Of a stretch of 64,000 bases of DNA, positions 1 through 9,409 are shown in pieces. How positions within the stretch are numbered: position 1 is the stretch's first letter; every line of letters starts with the position of its first letter. The DNA is from Marasmius tenuissimus. Its lineage: Eukaryota; Basidiomycota; Agaricomycetes; Agaricales; Marasmiaceae. The stretch spans positions 3,348,001 to 3,412,000 of the forward strand of contig JAQOTA010000054.1 of NCBI GenBank assembly GCA_029532415.1, in the 5' to 3' direction. A model generated the notes under the pieces. The model searched no databases, was not told the DNA's origin, and was given only the letters and a program-made list of their open reading frames with translations. Both the position numbers and the translations under genes were made by a program.

Positions 1-1464
1 GCACGGACATTCTGTCTTGGAGTCTTTTGATCAACGTAGAGTCTCCAGGCATGATTCCTTTATCCTAGAATCGCTATCAGACAGACTTGTAATCTGGCTC
101 AGCACATTCCATACTCACCTGAGTGTTGTCCAGAAGCGAGATCCAATCGTCATCATGAGTCACCACAAGGGTTACATCTTCTCTCTGCAATGTCATGTCA
201 GACGGCATCGGAGAGCCGTGTCGAAAAGGTCCCAGACTCCGGAAAATGCTCACAGTGTTAAGAATATGGTCGTTGATGGCGATCAATGGGTGGTACATCT
301 GATCGAATGAGTTATTCATCACTGAGTAGCACACAAGAGAGCACAGACCTTGGAGTCTGGAGTAAAATCATCTTCCTCCCGACTCTGAGTGTCACTTTCT
401 CCGCCTGAAATTCCGGCTGATGAATCGCGCGAAGACAAGAAACTCGCTGCGCCGGGAGACCGTGAACTGTCATTTGACCCCGAAAACCCGCTCGAAGTCG
501 AACCACCAAAGGGAATGCCGCCTGATTTATCTTTATCGAGAATCTCGCCCTGGGATGATTTATATGTACTGATGATCTTGATCCTCGTACCAAACCGAGC
601 CCGCATGCCTTGTCGAACAGAAATTCGGAATCCACGAACAAAGAGCGACTGGTTATGCAATGTTTCATCCGAAGAGCATCGTTGACTTAACGAAGATTTA
701 TCACTTGTCGTTTTCGATAACCTCAAGCGCCCCTCGACACCGATCCCTGAACCAGTCGTAAATGCTAGCGTGCACGAATTGGTAGCAGAATGGTTGTAGA
801 TGACGGCATTTTCCCAACTATTACTCTTATCGAAACCGGTGATGAGGTAGAGCTCTCCGTTATCGGCCTCTCGACCGAGTGTTCCATTTGCGAAGCGATA
901 CCAGGACTCCCCGTGTTGGGATGCGTAATCGCTGAAAATGGCTTTGTTGGAAGTATCTGTACGGTCCGCCCCGTTTATTCCAGGCATGACGACAGCACCT
1001 CTGTCTCGACTAAACATGACGCCTATACCGCCACTGGCTCCTGCAGGAAGTCCGCTGAAACTGAAGTAAGTACCGATTTAGTGAGTTTGCGGGAGTCAGA
1101 TTGGTACTTACAACATTGAGAGATTAGCTTCAATATCCAAGTTCCATTGCGTGGAATTTGAGCTACAGATCGGCTTCTGGGGAAGAAACCAGGCCTGCTT
1201 CCTCAAGCATTTTTCATCCCATGCGAGCCGCTTGAACCCCGGAGGAACGCCATTATAGAGGTTGATGGGGTGGTCATCAGGAAGGCATATGTTGAAGAGA
1301 AAATCGAAACGGCCGTCAAGGGTTATGAGGCCAACATCACCAATTCTGGTTCCTGATGCTCGATATTCGAGTGGTAGGTCGTCGTTCGGTTCGGGGCCCC
1401 ATAGAGCCACGCCATTCCCGAGAGGATAGAGGGTGTGGCAGTAAACTTGACTGTCCTGGGGCAT
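1..1464 (-). CDS. Unknown protein, 5' part of gene (paralog of the 37.7 kb gene); runs off the window
   Basis: Partial gene; the 3' end lies beyond base 1. Five exons can be phased: 1464-1112, 1054-349, 298-254, 184-119 and 64-<1. Exons 1, 3 and 4 have exactly the lengths of their counterparts in the plus-strand gene at 37.7 kb (353, 45 and 66 nt), and the proteins are clearly homologous. The start is the ATG at 1464, giving MPQDSQVYCH, which aligns with the start of the paralog. Visible blocks are a glycine-rich stretch followed by GVMFSRDRGAVVMPG, a serine-rich acidic middle region, and a conserved block VVTHDDDWISLL. I do not recognise a named family for this N-terminal region. In the paralog the gene continues into a bZIP domain, so the missing end may encode one too. 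Unlike the paralog, exon 2 here keeps its frame across residues RCSSDET. Function unknown; a DNA-binding role is only inferred from the paralog. Confidence 0.75.
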
Positions 1465-1572
1465 TGTGAAAGGACGGGAGGCGACACGCCTTGGGGAAGA
1501 GATGGAAAGATGAGCAGCGGTAATACAGCGCACTGCATGGGTTTTAGAGGCACTCGTAAGTATTTTTACAGC

Positions 1573-2061
1573 TCACATCAATCTTTTCACAAAGGGCGGG
1601 GCTGGGTGAGGTGCTTCGTCGCCTGTGTCAAATCTACCCGCGTATTTTTTCCAGTCCACGTCTTCCTGAAGTGCCATATAGAACGTGCGGGGTATCCATA
1701 AATCCCTGGGATCCTGCATCATCCAGGAGATTCTAGTGCAATCCACCCATTCTTTCCTGTGTGCAATCCCACTGGTCAGCTTACTGATTGAGATGCCATC
1801 TTGCAAAGTGATGAATGTTTCAAGTGCACGTTGACTTCTGTAACTCCCGAAGTAAACATTAATATCGAGCCGGGTCCTGCACGAAGACACGAGCTGAAGA
1901 AGAAAGGACATTCGCGTTGAAAAGGGTTTTCTCAGGAGGCAGCCAGTGGTCGTCGAGAACCAATCAAGCGCCGACAATTTGGCGTGATTAAGGGCCGAAG
2001 AAAGCCGTTGGACAGGGGAGACCGGCAGCGGAGTTTGAAATTTGATTTCCCATACTTTCAT
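1573..2061 (-). CDS. Hypothetical ORF, possible gene remnant
   Basis: Open frame of 162 codons between the two arms of the decayed duplication. The C-terminal half has balanced, protein-like composition (for example WMMQDPRDLWIPRTFYMAL), while the N-terminal part is less convincing. No domain is recognised, and no splice partner exon was found. It could be the terminal exon of a lost gene. Low confidence. Confidence 0.25.
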   Translation of the reverse strand: MKVWEIKFQTPLPVSPVQRLSSALNHAKLSALDWFSTTTGCLLRKPFSTRMSFLLQLVSSCRTRLDINVYFGSYRSQRALETFITLQDGISISKLTSGIAHRKEWVDCTRISWMMQDPRDLWIPRTFYMALQEDVDWKKYAGRFDTGDEAPHPAPPFVKRLM

Positions 2062-2212
2062 CGGACTTCGATCGGCTCATTTTGGTCGTTCCACTTTCTG
2101 ACCCAGAACGACCGGTCTCTCACTTGGTGCTTCTAGCACAAAGCTCAGGATCCCCCCAGGTCAGTCAGCATCGACAAGCTCTCTCCTTTCTTTACCTCCA
2201 GCATTCAGAATC

Positions 2213-2680
2213 GTGGCCTCGAGAATACGTTCAGAACCACCCCAGCAATTCACATGATGTCGTTCGCGTCGACAGTAGTAAGGGGCTCATCGTTCAGCGA
2301 GGCAAAATCAAGAGTCCGTGAACCTACTAGAAATGTCAGTCGCACACCCGCAAAGAGTGCTCAGTCGGCACCAACTTCGTCAGTATTCAGTCTTTCTCGA
2401 TCGGTTATGTTTCCTGACCAACGTTCACCTACCTCGAGATTTCAGTAACTCCCTGCAAAAAAACGACAAACACAACTTTACGATCGATCTACCCAGGACC
2501 CGGCGTCGACAATCCCACGAACGGTCCGACTCCCAACGTTCCCCTCGGCCACATCTTCATCGGTCCCTGGAAGCAGAGTTCCTGATTTCTTGTTAATTCA
2601 GGTGATGGGCTTTGGTCTTCGTTGTGAAGGTGACTGCGCCCCACGAGATCGTAGTTGATATCGACGGCGAAGCGAAGGCG
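2213..2680 (+). pseudogene. Acetolactate synthase (ILV2) pseudogene fragment
   Basis: Nucleotide-level relic of the ILV2 gene found at 31.9-34.2 kb. Aligned by eye, it retains the mitochondrial presequence region, the first intron and about the first 110 nt of exon 2 (to about 2594). It then jumps directly to the start of exon 3 (from 2602, MGFGL followed by a match to HEIVVDIDGEA). About 1.3 kb of the catalytic core is missing. The start codon is lost: the position equivalent to ATGGCATC reads GTGGCCTC at 2213. Frames are also shifted relative to the intact gene. Because the intron is retained, this arose by DNA duplication, not by retrotransposition. It lies divergently beside the 1-1464 gene, as ILV2 lies divergently beside the 37.7 kb paralog. 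Confidence 0.85.
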
Positions 2681-2964
2681 CCCTGTCGGACAAGTCCTTT
2701 GGGTGGACAAGCAGGGGTCCTCCAGACACTTGACACTTGTAGGAAGCGTGCGAGCCATTGACACAAAGAGGAGAGGTAACGTTGCGTGTCAGTAATGGCG
2801 AAACAGAGGAAACTGCGATAGAAGAATCTTAAAGAATTACTTGAATCCCTCTGGAGAAACCTGAACATGATTTGGAGTAAGAAACTGAAGTTTATTCTTT
2901 CGATACAATAGGGGATAAGTGCTCGAACACCCTTGATAAAAAGTAAAACGACGTCCGTCATTTT

Positions 2965-4343
2965 TTAACCTCCCCCAATCGACTTGCAGATGTCTGCAAG
3001 TGGACCGAAAGTTATATCCGTCAGAGCCTTACGTTGTCCCGCAGTCACATCACCAGAGGCAGCCCTCGCAACACCGAAATCAATGATTTGAACTGCAGTC
3101 AATCCGGTGTTGAACAAGTACTAAACAAGAAACGAGTGTTGTCAGCGGGAATCTAGGGATAGAGAGACGAGGAGGAAGACTCACGTTCTCGAAGTTCTCG
3201 TCAGCCTGAACAAGTCCTGCGCCGGAAGCGAGCTTTTGTTGAGCAGCGACAGCAAGATCGATGGCTTTGGCGACTTCGGCATCACAAGTAGCGGCGTTAG
3301 GCTTGGTCCTCTGCCAACGCTCAAGGATGTTCTCGCCGGAGATTTTCTCGAGAATCATGAACTTGGATTGTTTGCCGTTACAGTCTTGGAATGTGCCATC
3401 CTCGACGAGAAGGCCGTTACCCTGAGCTTGGCCAGCCTATCAGAGAGAATCAAGATGAGTTTCGGTGTGGATTTATTGAACGAATCGGCGGCTTACTTTG
3501 CGGGTATCGGTGACTTCCTTGGTGAAGCTTGCGTCGGAAGCACTGACCTGCTGCTTAGCAATGCGGGCCTTGCCCCTCCAGTTGATTTCGAAAACGGCAG
3601 TATCACGAGTATCCGCACCACCGAGCTTCTTCCCGAGCTTGGCCGTGAAACCGTTGAGTGTGAGCTCTGCGAAGGATGTTGGAGGTTGTTTTGGAACAAA
3701 GATGTGTTCAGTAACATACCATCTCCTTGTTTCATCTGGGGTCCACGGCGCTCCAGTCCACGCTTGCCGGTCTTCTTCGCCGCAGTCTTTCCAGGCGCTG
3801 TATTGCCCTTCTTCAGAGGACATGAAGCCTGTGATGATGTATGTGAAAAGGCAAGTAAATGAATGTTTGGGACAACACTTACGGGCGTTGAGACCTTGCT
3901 ATTGGCAGGAGTCTTTGCCGGAGCTTTGGCAGGAGCTTTTGCCGGTGCTTTTGCAGGCGCCTTGGCGGGCGCTTTTGCAGGCGCTTTGGCGGGCGTTTTT
4001 GCAGGTGCTTTGGCGGGAGCCTTTGCAGGCGCCTTAGCCTTTGCTGGGGCCTTTGCTTTGGCAGGAGCCTTCGCAACAGCTTTAGCAGGCTTCTTTGCAG
4101 CCGTGACCTTCTTGGCTGTGGTCTTCTTCTTTGTTGCAGCTCTGCCCTCCAAGCTGACAAACTGAATTGGGAAAGATCAGTCACAGGAAAAAATCAATGA
4201 GAGATGAATGCATGACGCGCCTCGGACTCGAGATCTACGTGATGATCATCACGGACAGCAAGAGCAGCTCCGGACACTGGCGCAGCAGCGACAAAGGAGG
4301 AGAGGCAGACAGAAAGGATGATAAAGAGTGAGGAAAGCCGCAT
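2965..4343 (-). CDS. Predicted secreted protein kinase-like protein with Lys/Ala/Pro repeat tail
   Basis: Six exons in phase: 4343-4239, 4161-3883, 3828-3720, 3666-3497, 3436-3185 and 3120-2965, for 356 residues. Exon 1 encodes a clear signal peptide (MRLSSLFIILSVCLSSFVAAAP). Residues about 45-125 are tandem AKAPAK repeats, resembling a histone H1 tail. Residues 165-356 look like a minimal protein-kinase fold. There is a glycine-loop-like KLGGADTRDTAVFEI (179-192) and a beta-3 lysine in RIAKQQ (K202). A helix-C glutamate lies in FTKEV (E215), and the hinge-like stretch is FMILEKISG. The catalytic-loop equivalent VQADENFEN has D300 and N305, and there is a DFG in IIDFGVAR (D319). Only 37 residues follow the DFG, so the C-lobe is very short. 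The family is not named here. Whether it is secreted, and whether it phosphorylates anything, is inference. The intron 1 donor (GTAGAT) is the only one that keeps phase. Confidence 0.75.
3883..4130 (-). repeat. In-frame tandem repeat encoding AKAPAK units
   Basis: Degenerate tandem array of roughly 12-24 nt units lying within exon 2 of the secreted kinase-like gene. The repeats alternate GCC/GCT/GCA alanine codons with lysine and proline codons. This kind of array is prone to length change by slippage. Confidence 0.85.
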
Positions 4344-5235
4344 GGTGACTCGTGGATGTTAATGACTGAAAATGCTGGCCAGGCAGCAAAGAAGTGGGAC
4401 CAAGAAAAAAAAAAAAGAAAAAGGTGGAAAAGGAGGAGAAACGAACTCTCTGAGCTGGAGAATCTGTGCTCATCTGGTGCTCTCTTTTATACAGAAAGCG
4501 GGGAATTCTTGAGCCACACTTTATGAATTATCTGTATAGACTGTTCAAGATGGCACTGGTTTACATTCTATGGTGTTGCTTACCCTCAGTAATCTCTGAT
4601 CCCATTTTGATAGGAGAACGGGAATATGGAGTGCTATGTGAAACACAGGGCAATGCTGGAATGTGTGTTGTTGTGTCGAGCGGTGGAAACAAGCAGACGT
4701 TGACCAGGGGACCAAGGGCGGGAAGAGAGATGGTACAACCTACAGGTATGTATTCAGCAACACCTCCTGGCTCCTGCCTTCCCAGGCCCTAGTAGCCTGC
4801 AGGTCAAACACAATGATGCCTACAGGTAGCATGCCAGGTAGAGAATAGTGCGGGTCAGGGGTCACCGGTCGACAGGGGGCTGAGTGTGGGCTTGAGCTCC
4901 GCGTGAGCCCGAGCTGGAGGAATTTGGAATACATTGTCAATGAGCCCAAGAATGATACCTCCATACTTGCACTGAATTCGTGTGAATCCATATGCCCTAA
5001 ACAATATAGTGGTACTCAATTCGAGTCGCAGAACCCGGTTGCAAAGGAGTCGCGCTGTGGCAGAGATGCTTGAAACAGGTTACATATTAATAGGTCATAT
5101 ATCACTGATAGGGCTGTAAATTGCCTACCTTGGTAGGTAAATCCGCAGAGAGTTCGGAGCGCTCATGAAACTGTTACCTTTTAGTTGTCCTGGCAATCAT
5201 AGTACCATGAGGTGCTGGAGCACTGAAAGGTCCAG
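4344..5235. other. Intergenic region with promoter and purine tract
   Basis: No convincing coding region. It holds the upstream region of the 4343 gene, including a poly-A tract of twelve at about 4405-4416 (pyrimidine-rich on the coding strand, common upstream of fungal starts). Confidence 0.5.
4484..4491 (-). promoter_or_regulatory. TATA box of the secreted kinase-like gene
   Basis: TATAAAAG on the minus strand, about 140 bp upstream of the ATG at 4343. Plausible core promoter element, judged by sequence and position only. Confidence 0.4.
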
Positions 5236-5971
5236 CTAGACTGGTAGGGAAGTTCTACTCGATCTTAATTCACCGACAGAGGATACAAACGGTAAAACGG
5301 ATCTCGTTGTCTCGACAGATAACGGGGCGGTGGCGAGGGTGGCCCAGTCAAGGTGCGGAGGATCAGGGGGAGACCAACGAGGATGAGAGTAAGAATACCG
5401 ACGAGGAAGGAATTGGTTCGGGTTCGAGTGTGGGTGTATCCGTATCCTCGTCACAAATCCCGGCCACAGGGACCGGTGCGGAGCCTGCCGAGGGCGATGC
5501 CACCGACGACAGCGGTCGCTCTAGGATATCGCCGCCAGGCTTCACCTCCATCACTGAAGCCTCTAGCTTCAAGAAAGAGACAAAGACTCGCCCTTCACAG
5601 GAGCAGGAGCAGAGAGCACCCTCTTCGTATTTGTCCCACCCCTCAGCCTCCTCGACACATCTGCATCAACCCCCATCCCAACCCGTGCTTCAGTCGTTAT
5701 CGTAATTCCCTCCTTCCTAGATTCCACCACCTAGCATTTGACTATCTGTATCTCCATTCTTGACGCCGCGGGCGCAGATTTATCCTCCCCCTTTTCGACT
5801 GAGTTTGGATTTCTCTGTCTCCCTCGATTTCCCTTTCCCCTTCGCCGTTTGCGTATGGAGGGCGCTCTCATCGTCGAAAGCGGGATTTTCTCCCCCAACG
5901 CAACTAATCTCTATCTGGTCGTCGATTAGGATGGGCCGCCGAGTCGAAGATTGCGGGTGTTTTCGCGGCAA
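5236..5971 (-). CDS. Possible unresolved gene with one transmembrane segment
   Basis: Several minus-strand frames look partly protein-like, but I cannot join them. One begins with an ATG at 5971 (MPRKHPQSSTRRPILIDDQI) and runs about 60 codons. Another, ending near 5270, contains a hydrophobic stretch (FLVGILTLILVGLPLILRTL) that would make a good membrane helix, followed by a proline-rich tail. A small single-span membrane protein with unclear introns is possible, as is a decayed gene. No family is recognised. Transcript data would decide it. Confidence 0.2.
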
Positions 5972-7595
5972 GGTATGGGCGTCGTTGGCGTGCGAAGGGT
6001 TTACCGAGTTGTCGAGTACTGGGAAAGTCGATAAAGATACAGATAGAGCTAGTCCTCCAGAGACGTGTCAGACGAGACGGGACGAATGACGTCGGAAGTC
6101 CATGTTCTTCTCAACCAGCCAACCAGCTCAATTCACCCAGATCTGCCCGGGATATCGATTATTCATAAAGATGGAAGGGGTTTTGTCGGGTGGCGTCAGT
6201 ATTTGGGCAGTGCGGAGGCGTTGTGGGCGGGTTTTGGAAGGGGCAGGAGAGAACGTGACAACCGCTTGACATCATTCTGCATCGTCGGTGACGCTGTAGA
6301 AATTGGTGTCCATGAGAGTCGGTTCGACGAGAATTTACACCGTCAACAGTGAGACTCAGAGCTACGTCTGAAGTCCAACAAATACTTTCCAGTCCCAGCA
6401 AATGTTTGGACAATTCACAGCCCTAGGTACTAGGGTTCCTCGTATCGAGACCTGAGGAGAATTTGAGGTCGCTACCAGTCAGATGCGAACGTGATATTGG
6501 GCAGAGTACGCGAGCGTCACCGCGTACGTCGGGGGGACGGAAGTGAGACCAAGGTTTTCGTTAAAGGTCCGTATGATCATCTGGGAGGTGGGACCTGGCC
6601 ATTTAAGCTGAAGCTTTGAAGGACCGGGGATGGAACGCTTTCTGACGTTTACTGCAGCCGACCTGGTCGATGATGTTGAGACGTATCAATAAGGAAGAAG
6701 CGAGCCAATAGTTTAGCTACCCTGAAGAAGCTTTAAGAGAGCCTAAAAGTCAACTAAGACGAGACAAACGTACCTCCATCCCTTGAGACCGATAATTAGA
6801 TCCCTCTGTGTGACTCGTATTCAGCTCATATCCGCAGTCTTCGTGACCCCTCAAAAGAGAATCATGAAATCTTTTCCGTGTGTTCATAGCGATAGAAACG
6901 CGTCCTATGTAGAGGTTATCAGACGGAGCCAAATCTTGAGTCAGTATTGGATTCTGTTCTTTCTAATACCTTCGTGACTTGCAACTTGGATTTAGACGAG
7001 GATACTTGATAACGTCGTATGAGTTATAGATCGTTGAAATTCACCCAACGTTCAAACGGAATCGAATGGGGCTGGCGGTGGTGGTGGTGGTGGTTAAACA
7101 AGACGCCGCGATGCACTGGGCGCTTCGACGGACAACCTCGACCTGGGGCCACCATGATCAACCAATCTATTGAATCACCGTTCACCGGTTACCGGTCGCC
7201 CTCTGCAGCTCATTTGCAAATGGGCTCTGCCACTCGAATTGAGTTTACCACAAATATATTCTCCTGCTCATCCGGGAGCGTGTTGAAGGCCGCACCACGC
7301 TAACCCTCCGAACTTCCGACAGATCCCAGCCCAGCGCGTGATACAAAATACACGGTCGCGTTTCATCTTCCGTATAGCCCACCAAGACCTTCATTAGAGT
7401 CGCCCGACCTGGCGAAGGGAGACGGCCATCAGGGTACTTACCAACAATCCGGTCACCTGTGCTGGAGCATAGCCCCAATCCAAACGATGTGTACATAAGT
7501 AGTGGAGACAGTGGTGCGTTGACTCTACTCTGAAGCCCGCCAGTTGCCTTCTTACGCGTCAACGTCGATCGTCGCAAACCTTGAAGGCTCAGAAA
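5972..7595. other. Gene-poor region
   Basis: Short ORFs only. One of 88 codons from the ATG at 6086 (MTSEVHVLLNQPTSS) has no recognisable domain. A GGT-triplet run lies at about 7076-7095. The last few hundred bases should hold the promoter of the actin-like gene; no clear TATA box was seen. Confidence 0.4.
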
Positions 7596-9068
7596 ATGCA
7601 AGCACCCATCGTGAGAACTGTTCATTCGACCTTGAAGGTAAAATGCTCATACTAACCATAGGTTATCGATACCGGATCCGCAACCTGTCGAGCAGGATGT
7701 GAGTCCCGATCGTCTATTTCTGTCGTGCTTTACTGATTCCGGAGTACCAGTTGCCGGTAATGAGCTTCGCAGATCTCAAGTCTTGTTTTTTCTAACATCG
7801 GGACTGGGATTTAGATGACACGCTCCCAAGAGTGACCATTCAGACTCTGATAGCACGCCCTAGCGAGCAGATCATCAAGATTGCGCCTCAATTCAAAGAT
7901 CAATATCTCGTGGGGTGAATACTCTCCTCAACCAACATCTCACTTTTATTTATGGATAACTAACTCGACTCCTCAGAGCGGAAGCCTTCGAAAAACGCGG
8001 TACCTTCAAGCTCAAGCACCCTGTACAAGACGGAGTCATCATCGACTGGTCTGGTATCGTCCATCTGTGGAGGCGCGTATACGAAAAAGACCTCCAAGGT
8101 TCAGAACAACACAGGGCCCTTGTCCTTACGGAATCTCCCACTCAATCTTCAGAGGACCGTCAGAAGGTCCTCGATATTCTGTTCAACGACCTTAAAGTGC
8201 CCTCAGTCTACATCCAAGACACAGCTTCCCTTGCTTTGCACGCCTCAGGTCTCGCAACGGGTGTTGTCCTTGATCTAGGATGCGATACGACTACTTGTGT
8301 GGCAATCTCCGACGGCAGTATTCTCCGAGAGACTCTTCAATCCACGTCTTTCGCGGGAAAGGCACTCACGGAGTTCTTTACACTCGAATTGATGAACCGC
8401 GGTGCTGCTACGTGGAGTACGACTGCAGAGATCGTCCGTGCGAATGAGATTCGGGAGCAGGTTTGTTTCGTTAAGCTCAGTTCGGACGAGGCGGAGGTAC
8501 CTCCGGTAACTGTTGATGCATTGGGCGAGAATGTGGTGATCGAGAAGGAACAGTGGACGCCTGGAGAGGCTTTGTTCAATCCTGGCCTCGCTGGGAGTGA
8601 TGCACCTGGGATAGATCGTTTGGTGTGAGCCATCCCATTGTTTTTTCAAAAAGCCTATCCCTCATTCATTCGGGTCGTAGGGTTGATGCCATCTCCAAGG
8701 CTCCGGAAGCTCTTCGATCTACTCTGTAAGTGTTTCCCTTCTCCATTCCTCCTTATGTCTGTCATCTGAGGAAAGAACAGCTTCCAGAACATCGTTCTCG
8801 TCGGCGGAACGAGCAAGGTTAAAGGACTTGCAGCAAGATTGAACCAAGAGCTCGTGCATTCCGCCCCTGAAGGAGTCACGGTCAATGTCGTTAATGACCA
8901 AGCCACCGCGGGAATAGCTGCCTGGGTTGGAGCTGCGCGTCTCGGTATGTACACCCTCTTGAACTTTTCATATCTAAAGTTTACGATGTTCGTTTGTTTC
9001 CAGCGTTGAGTAATCATGACAAGCTTGAAGGCAAATGGATAACCAAAGATACAAGCATGCTGGATTAA
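7596..9068 (+). CDS. Divergent actin-like protein (orphan Arp)
   Basis: Eight exons, all phased: 7596-7610, 7662-7698, 7751-7756, 7815-7914, 7977-8624, 8681-8725, 8781-8944 and 9004-9068, giving 359 residues (conventional actin is 375). Actin landmarks can be read in order: N-terminal MQAPIVIDTGSATCRAGFADD (phosphate loop 1), QYLVGAEAFEKRG and LKHPVQDGVIIDW. LVLTESPTQ matches the actin LLTEAPLN region, then come ASGLATGVVLDLG and NIVLVGGTSKVKGL near the C terminus. The second phosphate loop, DSGDGVTH in actin, reads DLGCDTTTCV here, so nucleotide binding or hydrolysis is probably altered. The usual C-terminal WISKQEY end is changed to WITKD plus five residues. It is not conventional actin, and I cannot assign it to a numbered Arp class. 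Cellular role unknown. Exon 3 is only 6 nt and is needed to give the AGFADD motif. Confidence 0.85.
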
Positions 9069-9409
9069 TAACGATCGACGCGCCGCGCCGCGTAAATGAT
9101 ATAGTACTCGTCTCGAAACCACGTTGTATAGAATTGAAGATCAATAAGGTAGATCTGTGTCAGTCTCCCGAAGAATTTGCATCTCACCTCCACGACGCGG
9201 GACGTTCTATCAAGTAGGTATGGAGTAGGTTTATACGAAGTTTCTGAAGGCGTCATCAGCGTCGTTCAACAGTACGCCAACGACTGCGACGACTCTCCTC
9301 CGGATCCCCATGGGCCATCTTCTAGCCAATAGACTGCTCATAGCTAGGGTAGACTATAGTTGAATAGTAGAAGTCGCTACCAGAACGTCATTGCGTCGCA
9401 GGTCGACCC
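9069..9409. other. Convergent intergenic region
   Basis: Shared 3' flank of the actin-like gene (plus) and the F-box gene (minus). No feature seen. Confidence 0.4.

Noticed and set aside
3863..4165. 100-codon plus-strand ORF of alternating AGALAGAFAGA
   Set aside because: It is the antisense shadow of the AKAPAK repeat exon.
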